From Bdellovibrionales bacterium (lineage in GTDB: Bacteria > Bdellovibrionota > UBA2428): 64,000 nucleotides of DNA. Each line of letters begins with the position of its first letter. Positions within the stretch are counted from its first letter, which is position 1. Both the position numbers and the translations under genes were made by a program. The stretch spans positions 22,188 to 86,187 of the forward strand of contig JAFEAR010000198.1 of assembly GCA_018266335.1 (NCBI GenBank), in the 5' to 3' direction. The notes under the pieces were generated by a model. That model saw only the letters and a program-made list of their open reading frames with translations. It did not search any database and was not told the DNA's origin. Shown here in pieces: positions 10,692-20,194 of the stretch.

Positions 10692-10705
10692 GGCACTCGA
10701 GTGCC
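10692..10705. other. 14-bp perfect palindrome downstream of aacS
   Basis: The self-complementary GGCACTCGAGTGCC lies just beyond the aacS stop codon (10712, minus strand). It could form a short hairpin at the 3' end of the aacS message, but no T-run follows, so a terminator role is weak; it may instead be a protein-binding site. Confidence 0.3.
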
Positions 10706-10711
10706 TAGAGT

Positions 10712-12643
10712 TTATTTCAATTCGGGAATGTTTTTGTACTGCGCCAGGCTCTGCGGATTTGCGAGGGCCTCGATGTTCGAGGGCGTTTCGCCGTGCACGA
10801 GCGCCTTGACGGCAAGCTCCACTTTTTTTCCACTCACGGTGTAGGGAATGTCCGCTACCTTGAGCATCACGGCCGGCACGTGCCGGGGCGAGGCGCCCGC
10901 ACGAATGCGGTCTTTGATTTCTTTCACAAGCGTAGCGTCGAGCGATTGCGCGGGATCTTTGAGTTTTACGAAGAGCACCACGCGCTCATCGCCCTGCCAC
11001 TGTTGCCCCACGGCGATGCTGTCCTGCACGGCCGGATGAGTTTCGACCTGCCGATAAATTTCGGCCGTGCCTAAACGCACGCCCCCCGGATTCAACGTAG
11101 CATCCGAGCGGCCGTGCACAATCACGCCTCCCTCCTCGGTCACCGTAACGAAGTCGCCGTGGTGCCAAACGCCGGGGAAGCGTTCGAAGTAAGCCTTGCG
11201 ATATTTGCGGTGGCCTTCGTCGTTCATAAAACGAATCGGCATGGACATGAAAGGCGCGGCACAAACCAGCTCGCCCTTCTGACCAATGACCGAATGCCCA
11301 GCTTCGTTGTAGGCGCGCACGTCCATGCCCAGGCCCGCCGCCTGAATCTCGCCCCGCAACACCGGTTTGAGCGGCGTGCCCAACATGAAACACGACACAA
11401 TGTCCGTACCTCCGGAGATGGAGGCTAGCTGCACGGGTTTACGCGGACGCACTTGCGCGTAGAAATAATCAAAGTCCTCGGGCATGAGTGGGGAACCCGT
11501 AGAGAACACCGTGCGCAGCGCGGAGAAGGAAAGCTTTTTAAGCTCCACTCCCGCCGAGCGACACGAAGCAATGAATTTAGCCGAAGTCCCGAAGGCCGTG
11601 ATGTGCTCGCGATCCACCAACCCCCAGAGTGAGTCGAGGCCCGGATGCGAAGGCGAACCATCGTAACAATAAACCGTGGCGCCCGTAGCCAGGCCCGCAT
11701 TCATCCAATTCCACATCATCCATCCGCAGGTGGTGAAGTAGAGGAGTTTGTCGCGATGATCGAGATCGCCGTGGAGTTTGAGCTCCTTGAGTAGTTGCAG
11801 GAGCACGCGCCCCACTCCGTGCACGATGCATTTAGGTTGGCCCGTAGTCCCCGACGAGAACAACACGTAGAGGGGACTGTTGAACGGCACCACGGTGTAC
11901 TCGATTGCGCCCCGATCGCCGAGTGAGACTTCGTCGAAATTCCCTTCGATGCCCAAGAAGGGAATTGTCACCGTCGCGTTCAAGCTCGGCAACTTCTCTA
12001 AAACGGCCCGATTTTTCTCGGCCAGCGGGATACGCTTACCGGCATAAGTGTAGCCATCGGCCACAAAGAGCACCTTAGGATTGATTTGCGTGAAGCGATC
12101 CAAAATTCCCTGCACACCGAAGTCCGGCGAACAGGATGACCACGTAGCTCCCAAGCTAGTGGTAGCCAGCATGGCAATGATGGTTTCGGGCAAGTTGGGC
12201 AGCAGACCCGCCACTACGTCACCGGGCCCCACCCCTTCCAAACGCAAGAAGCGCTGAAGTCCGCGCACGCGCTCTAGGACTTCGGCCCGTAAAAATTCGC
12301 GACGCCTTCCTTGCTCGTCGCAACCCACGAGCGGCAAATCGCCCATACGCTCAATGAGATTCTGCGCAAAATTTAATTTTAAATTTGGAAACCATTCGGC
12401 TCGAGTCCAATCGTTACCGGGCCCAGGCCTAAACACGATGCTCGACGAACCTGCGTACAGGGCACCAGATTCACGCAGCCAAAGTGCCCAGAAATCAGCA
12501 AAGTGCTCCACCGACCAGGCATGCAGATGAGCGTAACTTTTGAATTTATAGCCGGACAAGGCAGCGGCGCGCTTCGCAAAGCGCGCCATCTGCGAGTCCT
12601 GACGATCGTGCGGAGAGGGTTGCCAGAGCTGCACGTCAGTCAA
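10712..12643 (-). CDS. aacS: Acetoacetyl-CoA synthetase
   Basis: A 643-residue acyl-CoA synthetase of the ANL superfamily that activates acetoacetate with ATP and CoA, feeding ketone-body or polyhydroxybutyrate-derived carbon back to acetyl-CoA. The AMP-binding loop FSSGTTGQPK is at 262-271, with YFTTCGWMMWNWM, ISGGTDI and the C-terminal catalytic lysine motif YTVSGKKVE; the N-terminal NLKLNFAQNL and overall length match acetoacetyl- rather than acetyl-CoA synthetase. It directly abuts the fadL gene (0 bp gap), so uptake of hydrophobic acyl substrates and activation of acetoacetate are likely co-expressed. Confidence 0.93.
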   Translation of the reverse strand: MTDVQLWQPSPHDRQDSQMARFAKRAAALSGYKFKSYAHLHAWSVEHFADFWALWLRESGALYAGSSSIVFRPGPGNDWTRAEWFPNLKLNFAQNLIERMGDLPLVGCDEQGRRREFLRAEVLERVRGLQRFLRLEGVGPGDVVAGLLPNLPETIIAMLATTSLGATWSSCSPDFGVQGILDRFTQINPKVLFVADGYTYAGKRIPLAEKNRAVLEKLPSLNATVTIPFLGIEGNFDEVSLGDRGAIEYTVVPFNSPLYVLFSSGTTGQPKCIVHGVGRVLLQLLKELKLHGDLDHRDKLLYFTTCGWMMWNWMNAGLATGATVYCYDGSPSHPGLDSLWGLVDREHITAFGTSAKFIASCRSAGVELKKLSFSALRTVFSTGSPLMPEDFDYFYAQVRPRKPVQLASISGGTDIVSCFMLGTPLKPVLRGEIQAAGLGMDVRAYNEAGHSVIGQKGELVCAAPFMSMPIRFMNDEGHRKYRKAYFERFPGVWHHGDFVTVTEEGGVIVHGRSDATLNPGGVRLGTAEIYRQVETHPAVQDSIAVGQQWQGDERVVLFVKLKDPAQSLDATLVKEIKDRIRAGASPRHVPAVMLKVADIPYTVSGKKVELAVKALVHGETPSNIEALANPQSLAQYKNIPELK

Positions 12644-13927
12644 TTAGAAGTGGTACGAACCACCCAAGTGAATGGTGTACGCACTCGCGGTGTATTCACC
12701 CGTCTTGTAACCCGTAGCCACCGCCGTGGGCGAACCGCTGTCTTTGCTGTATTCGAAAGCAGCATCGGTGGAGATGTCCTTGCCGATCAAGTACCCCGCA
12801 CCCACTACGAAGGTGTTGCCAGCTCCAGGAGCAAAGAAGGTGCCGCGGGGATAAGTGGAGCTAGTGACTTGGGAGGTGTACACGTAACCCGCACGAATCG
12901 CGAGTTCAGTCGTAGCTTTATATTCGCCGGCCACTCGCACCATGTGCTGGTTTTTCCATTCTTGCGGAATCGCAGACAAAGCCACGGGAACAACGCCCGC
13001 CTGCGTAGTAACGGAACTCGTGCCGGTGAAATCAAGCGACTTGTCCGTCGAATAGTTGGTGTATTCGTACTGCAAGAATGCGGTCCAATCTTTAGAGATA
13101 TTGTAGTGGCCGCCCAACACGAATTGATACGGGAAGGTGTTCTTTACCGAGGCGTCGCCTTCGGTACCCGTCGCCGTTGCTGCGCCCAGACCCAATTGAG
13201 CATTCACCTTGCCTTTAGCAGTGAAATCAACCGCGGAGCGGAACTGCGCACCAATGCCGAAGGGCATATCGGCGGGAGCGTACTGCACGCCCAAACGAAA
13301 ACCCGTGTAGTTGGATGCGCTCAAATCCGTTACGGCAATGCCCACTACGGCCGTGCTCGTGCCCACCGTCGTGGTGGTCGGCAAGTGAAAGTTAGCCCGC
13401 ACGAAAGTTGCGCGCCAGCCGAGGCCCACGTTCAGGCCGGGAAGGATGCGGTAGGCCACGCCCGGAGAAAATTCTAGAAGTTGAATGTTCGAGCTGTACT
13501 CAGGCTTAAGACCCGTCACACCGATGGAACTGAAATCGAGCTCGCCATAATTGGCCTCAAAGCCACCCGACAGGAAAAGTCCCGCTCCCACGGCGAGGTC
13601 AGGATTGACGTTGTATTTGCCAGTCAAACCGAAGGGGTACACCGTAACGCGTTTTCCATCGACGGTGGTGTTGTTGGTAAACACGGGTGACTTAGACTGC
13701 GCGAAGGTTGGCGAGACGTTGAACGAAACATCATTCGAGTCGCTCACCAAGCCAGCAGGGTTAAAAAAGAGGGCTTGAGAATCGTTAACACTCGAAGCTG
13801 CGGCACCACCAATACCTTGGTAGTGACCCGACCAAAGGTTCGCCTTTTCGAAACCGGCTGCCCAAGCGGAGCCCGCAGCCGCGAGCGCCAAGGCACCAAG
13901 GGAAAGATTGAATTTATTCGATAGCAT
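12644..13927 (-). CDS. FadL/OmpP1-family outer-membrane transporter
   Basis: A 427-residue outer-membrane barrel that admits long-chain fatty acids or other hydrophobic compounds. After a signal peptide ending AWA, the mature protein starts with the FadL signature: GFEKANLWSGHYQGIGGAAA and then FFNPAGL, the hatch region with the conserved NPA. The rest shows barrel strands and the FadL-like EWKNQHMVRVAGEYKATTEL near the C-terminus; it ends in an aromatic residue (SYHF). It is the first gene of a two-gene operon with aacS. Substrate preference cannot be read from sequence. Confidence 0.93.
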   Translation of the reverse strand: MLSNKFNLSLGALALAAAGSAWAAGFEKANLWSGHYQGIGGAAASSVNDSQALFFNPAGLVSDSNDVSFNVSPTFAQSKSPVFTNNTTVDGKRVTVYPFGLTGKYNVNPDLAVGAGLFLSGGFEANYGELDFSSIGVTGLKPEYSSNIQLLEFSPGVAYRILPGLNVGLGWRATFVRANFHLPTTTTVGTSTAVVGIAVTDLSASNYTGFRLGVQYAPADMPFGIGAQFRSAVDFTAKGKVNAQLGLGAATATGTEGDASVKNTFPYQFVLGGHYNISKDWTAFLQYEYTNYSTDKSLDFTGTSSVTTQAGVVPVALSAIPQEWKNQHMVRVAGEYKATTELAIRAGYVYTSQVTSSTYPRGTFFAPGAGNTFVVGAGYLIGKDISTDAAFEYSKDSGSPTAVATGYKTGEYTASAYTIHLGGSYHF

Positions 13928-14037
13928 TATTTAGTTCCTCCAAAGATTAGCTCGATCATACTCCGCCCATGGGGCCCTGCAAGGTGGACGGGAACTTTCG
14001 TTGCGCGATTTCGAAAAGCTGAGTTAGATTTACCCGC

Positions 14038-15021
14038 GTGAAGACTCCCAGATATTTAGTCACCGCCGACCCCGTTGCCAGCATGCAACCACGTTTCGAC
14101 ACATCTCTGCGCCTCATGGCCGAACTTCTTCGCCGAGGCATTTCAGTCGATTTTTGCGACCTCACCCAAGCCGATGCTAGCCGGAGCACGGCCGACTATT
14201 TGAATCACATTCCTGTGCAAAGTGTGAAAGCTGCCGATCCGGACGCATCTAGCTTTCTTCGTCTGGGAGCGGATCGGCAAGCGCGAGTGCAGGACTACGC
14301 CGTCATTTTGCACCGTAAAGACCCTCCCGTAGATGCTTTCTACAAAGCACATGCACAACATTACGCCCGCGCCCCCCAACACATCGTACACATGAACCAT
14401 CCCGATCAAACCTGGCGCTACTCGGAACACGCCCTTCCCTGCGATTACCCGCAGTATTCCATTCCCACTTTCGTTTGCTCTTCACTGGCCGAGTTTACGC
14501 GCGCCGTACGCGCACAACCCGGCGAAGCTGTGGCTAAACCTGAAAACGAGTGTTCTGGAGTGGGGGTAGAATTTTTTAAAAGCGATGTCCCCGATGCCAC
14601 ACTGGCCACCTACTGGGACAAATGGAAACCCGAAATCATTGTGCAGCCCTTCGTGGACGAAATCACCAAGAGTGGCGACCTTCGCATCCTTACTTTCAAT
14701 GGCAAAATCCTAGGCTCCGTACTGCGCGTGGCCCGCGCCGGCTCGCGATTGGCAAATTTACATCAGGGTGCCAGCTGGCGCGCGTGGGAAATTACCCCCC
14801 GGCAGCGCGAAGCCGCTGAATTTATCGGCCATGATTTAGCTCGCAAGGGCCTCTACCTTTTGGGCCTGGATTTTATCGGGGAGCGCATTTCCGAAATCAA
14901 CATCACTAGCCCTTCGGCCATGGTGCAAATCAACGAAGTGATGGGCAAACGAACCGAGATCGAACTCGTAAACGAAATCGAAGCGCTGCGCTTTTCTAAG
15001 GCCCATTTTCCTGTGCTATGA
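14038..15021 (+). CDS. ATP-grasp ligase of the glutathione synthetase type
   Basis: A 327-residue protein starting at GTG 14038. It resembles prokaryotic glutathione synthetase (GshB): YAVILHRKDPPVD, VAKPENECSGVGV (ATP-binding loop), IIVQPFVDEITKSGDLRI, VARAGSRLANLHQGASW and EINITSPSAMVQINEV all align with GshB landmarks, including the metal-binding EIN. The sequence is divergent enough that a related peptide ligase is possible, and no gshA is in view. Glutathione synthesis would suit the nearby CGFS glutaredoxin. The proline iminopeptidase gene follows after 10 bp. Confidence 0.75.
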   Translation: MKTPRYLVTADPVASMQPRFDTSLRLMAELLRRGISVDFCDLTQADASRSTADYLNHIPVQSVKAADPDASSFLRLGADRQARVQDYAVILHRKDPPVDAFYKAHAQHYARAPQHIVHMNHPDQTWRYSEHALPCDYPQYSIPTFVCSSLAEFTRAVRAQPGEAVAKPENECSGVGVEFFKSDVPDATLATYWDKWKPEIIVQPFVDEITKSGDLRILTFNGKILGSVLRVARAGSRLANLHQGASWRAWEITPRQREAAEFIGHDLARKGLYLLGLDFIGERISEINITSPSAMVQINEVMGKRTEIELVNEIEALRFSKAHFPVL

Positions 15022-15031
15022 TTTTTTCACT

Positions 15032-15982
15032 ATGAATCGTTTGCAAGCCTATCCCCCGATTGAACCCTACAAGACCGGCTTCCTTCAGGTCAGCGCGGAA
15101 CACGAGCTGTACTACGAAGAATCTGGAAATCCCGAAGGCCAACCTGCCCTTTTCTTGCACGGTGGCCCCGGATCGGGCACCGATCCCTCGCAGCGCCGTT
15201 TCTTCGACCCTAAGCATTACCGCATTATTCTGATGGACCAGCGCGGTTGCGGCAAAAGCACGCCCCACGCCAGCCTCAACGACAACACCACCTGGCACCT
15301 CGTTGCCGACATCGAGGCCCTCCGCAACAAACTCAAGATCGACCGTTGGTTGGTGTTCGGCGGATCATGGGGCAGCACCCTGGCCCTTGCCTACGCCCAG
15401 ACGCATCCCGAACGTTGCACCGCCCTCGTACTGCGTGGAATTTTTCTGTGCCGAAAAAAAGAAATCCGCTGGTTCTACCAATTCGGCGCGCACCATATTT
15501 TCCCGGAAGAGTGGCAACGCTACCAGAGCGTGATTCCCCCCAACGAGCGCGAGGACATGGTGTCCGCTTACTACAAGCGACTCACCTCGCCCGACGAAAC
15601 CACTCGCCTGAACGCCGCCAAAGGGTGGTCACGTTGGGAGGCGTCGACCATTAGCCTGATTCCCAACATGGATTTGATTAATCGCTTTACGGGCGACCAC
15701 ATGGCCGTGGCCATCGCACGTATCGAATGCCACTACTTCATGAACGCCGCCTTCTTTAAGACCGACAACTGGCTCATCGAAAACGTAGATAAAATTCGGC
15801 ACATCCCGGCAGTGATTATCAACGGTCGCTACGACGCCGTTTGCCCTACCGAAAGCGCATGGGAATTGCACCAGGCTTGGCCCGAAGCCAAACTCGAAGT
15901 GATTCCGGACGCTGGCCACTATGCAGGCGAGCCGGGCATCATGGACGCGCTGATCCGCGCCACCAATTCATTTCGTAAGTAG
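15032..15982 (+). CDS. pip: Proline iminopeptidase
   Basis: A 316-residue alpha/beta-hydrolase of peptidase family S33 that removes N-terminal proline from peptides. The oxyanion HGGPG is at 43-47, the nucleophile elbow GGSWG places Ser112, and the acid and base lie in NGRYDAVCP and DAGHYAGEP. The helical cap contains the WSRWE segment that recognises the substrate amino terminus. Length and motifs match the monomeric bacterial enzyme. It is likely co-transcribed with the preceding ATP-grasp gene; its 3' end overlaps the convergent MFS gene by 15 bp. Confidence 0.95.
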   Translation: MNRLQAYPPIEPYKTGFLQVSAEHELYYEESGNPEGQPALFLHGGPGSGTDPSQRRFFDPKHYRIILMDQRGCGKSTPHASLNDNTTWHLVADIEALRNKLKIDRWLVFGGSWGSTLALAYAQTHPERCTALVLRGIFLCRKKEIRWFYQFGAHHIFPEEWQRYQSVIPPNEREDMVSAYYKRLTSPDETTRLNAAKGWSRWEASTISLIPNMDLINRFTGDHMAVAIARIECHYFMNAAFFKTDNWLIENVDKIRHIPAVIINGRYDAVCPTESAWELHQAWPEAKLEVIPDAGHYAGEPGIMDALIRATNSFRK

Positions 15983-17230
15983 TTCTTGCCGTTCCTGGCG
16001 CTGAATCCGCAGCGCCAGGTACACCCACACCAGCGCTCCCGAGAGGATTGCCGAAGGCAGCAAGAGCACGCCCTTCTGGAGGCTGCCAAGCAGATCGGCC
16101 ACCCGGCCTACAATTTCGGGCGACCACATATCGCCGAATAAATGAATCAGCAAAATATAGAGGGCCATCGACGAGGAACGCAGGTTCGGCGGCACGGCTT
16201 CGATGATCATGGTGTTCATGGGGCCCGTTGGGAGGAAGAGCAGAAACATGCCCACCGCAATCCAAGTCATGGAACCCATTGCCGTGGAACTTAAAAAAGC
16301 CATCGTCGTGATGGGTACCGCCATCAAAGTGCACACGGCAATAAGCCATGCATAACCCGCTCGCGTGCGCTGCTGCAGGTAGGTGCCCAGCCACCCTCCC
16401 AACATGGTCGACACCAAACCCGCCACGACGAGCACGACACCAAAAAAAGTCGACGCACTCTGGTTGGTCATTTGGTACATTCGTACCAAAAACGTGGGCC
16501 CCCAGTACCCATATGCTCCAAGCGCAAAAGTGTAAGCCACTCCGCCGGCACAAATGAGTCGATACTCTGGCAATGAAAACAAATTGAGCACATCGCTCCA
16601 ACCGGGCTTGCGCGTGAACGCCTCGTCCGCACTGCGCCCCTCAGACTCACCCCGCACAGGCTCGCCGAAGGGCAAAAGCACTAGCGCCAACAGCAAGCCC
16701 GGCGCCCCGGCCCAAAGGAAAGCATGTCGCCACCCATGATGGGCCGCCACTTGCCCGCCGACCACGTATCCCAGGGCCGCCCCGACCGGAAGTGCGGCCG
16801 AAAATACCGTCAGTGCCCAATTTCGCTTAGCGGGCGAAAAGGTATCGGACAAAACGCTAGGCCCGATGGCGGCGTAGCTGGCTTCGCCCACCCCCACCAG
16901 AATACGAAAACCGACCAACGCCGCAAAGCCCGTAGCGAAACCCGAAAGCACCGTGCCCAAGCTCCATACAAAAATACCGAGCGCGATGAGCCACTTGCGC
17001 GAGAGGCGATCTCCCAGGTAGCCAAAGAGGGGCGACGTGGCGAAATAGCCAATCATGAAGGTCGTAGCGATGCGGCCCAACTGCCCATCCGTGAGCTGCA
17101 AATCTTCCTTAAGGGGCGTCAGCACGCCCGAGAGGACAAAACGGTCTAAGTAATTGAACAAATTGAGACCCGTAAGAATAAAGAGCGTCCAACCCGCGGA
17201 CAATCGACGCTGTTTTTTGGGGGCTACCAC
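15968..17230 (-). CDS. MFS transporter, Spinster-like
   Basis: A 420-residue inner-membrane carrier with about 12 transmembrane helices. The MFS signature GYLGDRLSRKW follows helix 2, and NYLDRFVLSG in helix 1, GVGEASYAAIGPSVLSD in helix 4 and FSPAKRNWALTVF are typical of the Spns/Spinster group, whose members move lysophospholipids, sphingosine-1-phosphate or aromatic acids. The substrate here is not determinable. It is a single gene on the minus strand, divergent from 17289. Confidence 0.88.
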   Translation of the reverse strand: MVAPKKQRRLSAGWTLFILTGLNLFNYLDRFVLSGVLTPLKEDLQLTDGQLGRIATTFMIGYFATSPLFGYLGDRLSRKWLIALGIFVWSLGTVLSGFATGFAALVGFRILVGVGEASYAAIGPSVLSDTFSPAKRNWALTVFSAALPVGAALGYVVGGQVAAHHGWRHAFLWAGAPGLLLALVLLPFGEPVRGESEGRSADEAFTRKPGWSDVLNLFSLPEYRLICAGGVAYTFALGAYGYWGPTFLVRMYQMTNQSASTFFGVVLVVAGLVSTMLGGWLGTYLQQRTRAGYAWLIAVCTLMAVPITTMAFLSSTAMGSMTWIAVGMFLLFLPTGPMNTMIIEAVPPNLRSSSMALYILLIHLFGDMWSPEIVGRVADLLGSLQKGVLLLPSAILSGALVWVYLALRIQRQERQELLTK

Positions 17231-17288
17231 TTCCGCAGTTTACCTTCTCCTCGATTTAAAACCAGCTCCAGTGCTAGGACCTTAAGGT

Positions 17289-17834
17289 ATGAAAACTCTC
17301 ACGATGCTCTTGCTGGCGATTCTGGGACTGAACTCCATGGGCGCTCGCGCCGCGACGCCGAGCAATTCGGATCTCCGCGCATTTCAGCGCAAAGCCGAAA
17401 TGCTGCTCCCCGAAGCCGAACGCGACTTTCGTATTTCGATCGGCTTGTACTCGTACAAATTCTCCGGCCGTGATCCGCAAGAAGTAATCGAAACGGCGCT
17501 TGCGGACCGTCACCACCACGAGCATCCAAATTTTCATGGTCGCGAATTGAACGCGCGCGCCCGCTTTACGGTGGATACCGCGATCAATGTTTTGGATTTT
17601 GTGGGCATGCCCCGCAGCGATGACTGCCGCACCGCTTACGCTATCAAACACGACTCGGCCTGCGCCGTGAAGCTGCTGCTGGCACAATCGCTACAAAGTT
17701 TAATTGCGCACAATTCCTCGCTGCGCGTGAGCTGGGGCCAACTCACCGCCTACCGCGCTTACGAAACCTACCTCGCCATCATTGACGACGAGAACGGACA
17801 AATCCTGATTATCGATTCCGTGTACGACTCCTAG
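17289..17834 (+). CDS. Exported protein of unknown function
   Basis: A 181-residue protein with a clear signal peptide (MKTLTMLLLAILGLNSMGARA). The mature part contains a His-rich stretch DRHHHEHPNFHG near residue 75 and two cysteines (Cys115, Cys127 region) that could form a disulfide. There is no recognised family. It converges on the 17838-18587 gene, with 3 bp between stops. Confidence 0.6.
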   Translation: MKTLTMLLLAILGLNSMGARAATPSNSDLRAFQRKAEMLLPEAERDFRISIGLYSYKFSGRDPQEVIETALADRHHHEHPNFHGRELNARARFTVDTAINVLDFVGMPRSDDCRTAYAIKHDSACAVKLLLAQSLQSLIAHNSSLRVSWGQLTAYRAYETYLAIIDDENGQILIIDSVYDS

Positions 17835-17837
17835 CAC

Positions 17838-18587
17838 TTAGTCGCGCATCGCTTCGCGAATCTCGCGATCGATCTCGGGCACCACCACAATCGTCAGGTG
17901 GTATTGGTTGGGATCGAGGTCGTCGATTTGCGGCAACAGACGTTGCGCAGCCACGACGCCTTCGCCGTCGCTCTCTAATTTGATATTCATCCACGGTGTG
18001 GCCATCCACTGACGCGGAAAGCCCGCCTTCAGATTTCGCTCCGACACCATGTAGGGACCAAAGGTGGCCCGGTCCACGCCCTCGCGCAGCCAGTTGTTGT
18101 GGTAGAGCCAAACGTCGCCATCAGCTTCGGCGTGGCCCACAAAGGCAATGTGTTCGTTGGGACCAAATTTAGCGCAGGAAGGTGAATTGCAACCGGCCAC
18201 GATGGCGCCCACAGGTAAACGACCACCGTAAATGCGATTCAACGCCTTGCGAATACCAGCCGAGTCGTTGAGCGGAAGCTGCACGTAGAGCCCCTGACCC
18301 GACTGTTCGATGGCTTCACGCGTTTTACTGAGCATACCGATCACGGAATCTGAACTGTATTGCGGCATGCCGGCGTCGCTAAACACGCGCGAAAGGTTCT
18401 GTGCGCAGCGAGCGGGCTTGGCGTAACCGGCGCGCTCATTCCACTGCCCAACTTTCCAGGCAATGGCCTTCTCCACCAACTTGCGCCCGATGGGCGAAAC
18501 TTGCAGCGGCCCCTGCAGACCCAGTTCGGGAGCCGCAACGGCCGAGAAGGAGGACATCAGTACCAAGCACAAAACAGAAGTCTTCAT
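17838..18587 (-). CDS. Exported papain-like/CHAP-like protein (tentative)
   Basis: A 249-residue protein; I start it at ATG 18587, which opens a standard signal peptide (MKTSVLCLVLMSSFSAVAA), rather than at an upstream TTG. The mature protein has CAQNLSRVFSDAG, resembling the Cys-helix of NlpC/P60 and CHAP hydrolases, and later EHIAFVGHAEADGDVWLYHNN, resembling the His-strand (HIGFV-type) and the following polar residue of the same fold. If so, it would cut peptidoglycan peptides. The match is by pattern only, and other cysteine residues could mislead; treat the enzymatic role as a hypothesis. Confidence 0.55.
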   Translation of the reverse strand: MKTSVLCLVLMSSFSAVAAPELGLQGPLQVSPIGRKLVEKAIAWKVGQWNERAGYAKPARCAQNLSRVFSDAGMPQYSSDSVIGMLSKTREAIEQSGQGLYVQLPLNDSAGIRKALNRIYGGRLPVGAIVAGCNSPSCAKFGPNEHIAFVGHAEADGDVWLYHNNWLREGVDRATFGPYMVSERNLKAGFPRQWMATPWMNIKLESDGEGVVAAQRLLPQIDDLDPNQYHLTIVVVPEIDREIREAMRD

Positions 18588-18662
18588 GCCTAAGTAGCAG
18601 CACAAGGCGTGCCCGGCACAGGCCGTTTAACTATTTGATTTTAAAGATGTTTATTCACGTCA

Positions 18663-18683
18663 ACTGTCTAAAAAGTAAACAGT
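18663..18683. promoter_or_regulatory. Dyad, possible operator upstream of barrel gene
   Basis: Two 8-bp arms (18663-18670 and 18676-18683) around AAAAG are inverted repeats with one mismatch (ACTGTCTA/TAAACAGT). The dyad lies in an AT-rich stretch 80 bp upstream of the 18766 gene, a plausible place for a regulator to bind. Confidence 0.3.
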
Positions 18684-18765
18684 CCCGCAACACTTTCAAC
18701 AGCCTACGAATTGAATGATGCAATAAAGAAGGGTAGCGCCTAAACCTCAAGAAGGAGCTCAGATT

Positions 18766-19278
18766 ATGAAAAAACTACTCACCGCACTTTGTTTGTTTGC
18801 TGCTGGAAGTGCTTCATTGGCGCTGGCGCAGGTCGCGCCCAATATTCACCAAGGCAATTTTAAAACGGGCGGATCGTTTTACTACGGCACAACGACCAGC
18901 AAGGGTGCGCAATCGGAATATTACTTGGGCTCGACCACCGAATACTTCGTCATGGACCATCTGGCCCTTGGCGGAGACTTTTCCGTTGAACGCGGAGGCG
19001 TGGACGGTGACCACGTGGTTTCGCTTATTGGACCCGCAGCAAGTTATTATTTTTTGGAGTCAAACCAAATCACGGCCTATGCGGAATTTAAATTCCTCAA
19101 GGGTCTTACCGACAACACTATTCAGGCCCGCTACATGGGCGGTGTAGGCCTACAGTATTTCATTACGCCTTCGGTAGCTATTGGCCCTTCGTTCTATTCC
19201 AGCTACGTGATGCGCCAGAACACTTCGAATAACTATTGGACCTACTACTTCTACGTGAACTTCGGCCTTTATCTGTAA
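18766..19278 (+). CDS. Small outer-membrane beta-barrel protein
   Basis: A 170-residue protein with a strong AAGGAG ribosome-binding site and a textbook signal peptide (MKKLLTALCLFAAGSASLALA). The mature part is a run of about eight amphipathic strands rich in Tyr, Phe and Gly, of the OmpW/OmpX-size class (for example YYLGSTTEYFVMDHLALGGD and VGLQYFITPSVAIGPSFY), ending VNFGLYL. It is predicted to be an eight-stranded barrel. A possible operator dyad sits in its upstream region. Confidence 0.75.
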   Translation: MKKLLTALCLFAAGSASLALAQVAPNIHQGNFKTGGSFYYGTTTSKGAQSEYYLGSTTEYFVMDHLALGGDFSVERGGVDGDHVVSLIGPAASYYFLESNQITAYAEFKFLKGLTDNTIQARYMGGVGLQYFITPSVAIGPSFYSSYVMRQNTSNNYWTYYFYVNFGLYL

Positions 19279-19309
19279 ACGAAACAATCGCCGCTCCCGG
19301 GCCGAGACC

Positions 19310-20194
19310 TCAGTGCGAAAAACCATCGCCCGAGGTCCCTCCGCCATTCAGACGACTGACCTCGGCCCGGAATCTTTCGTACTCCGGCAGCACTGCTTGC
19401 TTGGTGAGGCCATCGACATCAAGGCACGGGCTTAACAAGCGCCGATATAAATTTGCGTAACGCTCATCATCCGGATGATTGCGCAGGTAGAAGTCCATCA
19501 GGCCGCCCACGCGTGCCAAAACCACCGGGCGCAAAAGTTTATCCACCACGGCCCGGCGCTCTTCCGAGCCCAGCTCGAGCGCATCGGCCATATTGGGCCA
19601 TTCCTTTTTGGAAAACTTTCCGGGCACATCGACCGTGATTCGCAGGCGAGTTGTGGGGAGCGAAGCGAAAGTTCCATACTCCACCAGCAATCCGCGCGAG
19701 CCCGAGTTTACGTGCATTGATTGCAGGTTAGAGCTCGGCACTCCAAAGGGAACCTTGTAAATGCGGCCGTCAAAAATGAAGTAGTAAAGATCAGGCGACT
19801 GCGGATCGCGAAAGAACATGAAGGGATATCCGGAATCGGGCTGAAAGAACACATCGGCCATGTTCTGCATTTGGTCGCGCATGGAAACCAGGTCATACGC
19901 ATAGCGCTGCAACTCATTTCCGCGCGCAGTATCGGTGAGCTCGTGAGGTTGGCGCGGCGTCTTGGGACGCCCGGGGCCTCGATCGAGCAGCAATTCCTGC
20001 CGCGTGGCTTCGAGCACGAGCTTGTCGCGTTTATAGCGGGGCGGATCGTCCGTCCAGGTGTAGGGACCAAAAACGCTCGCAATGCATTTAGCGAGTGGGT
20101 CCTCAATCGGTTTTTCCTTTTTCCCAAAGAGGGCATAAGCCCGCACCGACAAGGACAAACTGGCAACGGACAAAAGTAAAAACGTGCGTTTCAT
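19310..20194 (-). CDS. Exported protein of unknown function
   Basis: A 294-residue protein started at ATG 20194, which overlaps the aldehyde dehydrogenase stop codon by one base (TAATG) and is preceded by GAGGAAA; the signal peptide then reads MKRTFLLLSVASLSLSVRAYA. The mature protein has a central beta-rich stretch YPFMFFRDPQSPDLYYFIFD and a helical C-terminus; two cysteines occur near residues 38 and 260. No family was recognised. It is translationally coupled to the dehydrogenase, although one product is exported and the other cytoplasmic. Confidence 0.6.
   Translation of the reverse strand: MKRTFLLLSVASLSLSVRAYALFGKKEKPIEDPLAKCIASVFGPYTWTDDPPRYKRDKLVLEATRQELLLDRGPGRPKTPRQPHELTDTARGNELQRYAYDLVSMRDQMQNMADVFFQPDSGYPFMFFRDPQSPDLYYFIFDGRIYKVPFGVPSSNLQSMHVNSGSRGLLVEYGTFASLPTTRLRITVDVPGKFSKKEWPNMADALELGSEERRAVVDKLLRPVVLARVGGLMDFYLRNHPDDERYANLYRRLLSPCLDVDGLTKQAVLPEYERFRAEVSRLNGGGTSGDGFSH

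Noticed and set aside
12503..13477. Long open frame antisense to aacS and fadL
   Set aside because: Both minus-strand genes are well supported by motifs, and the antisense product has none.
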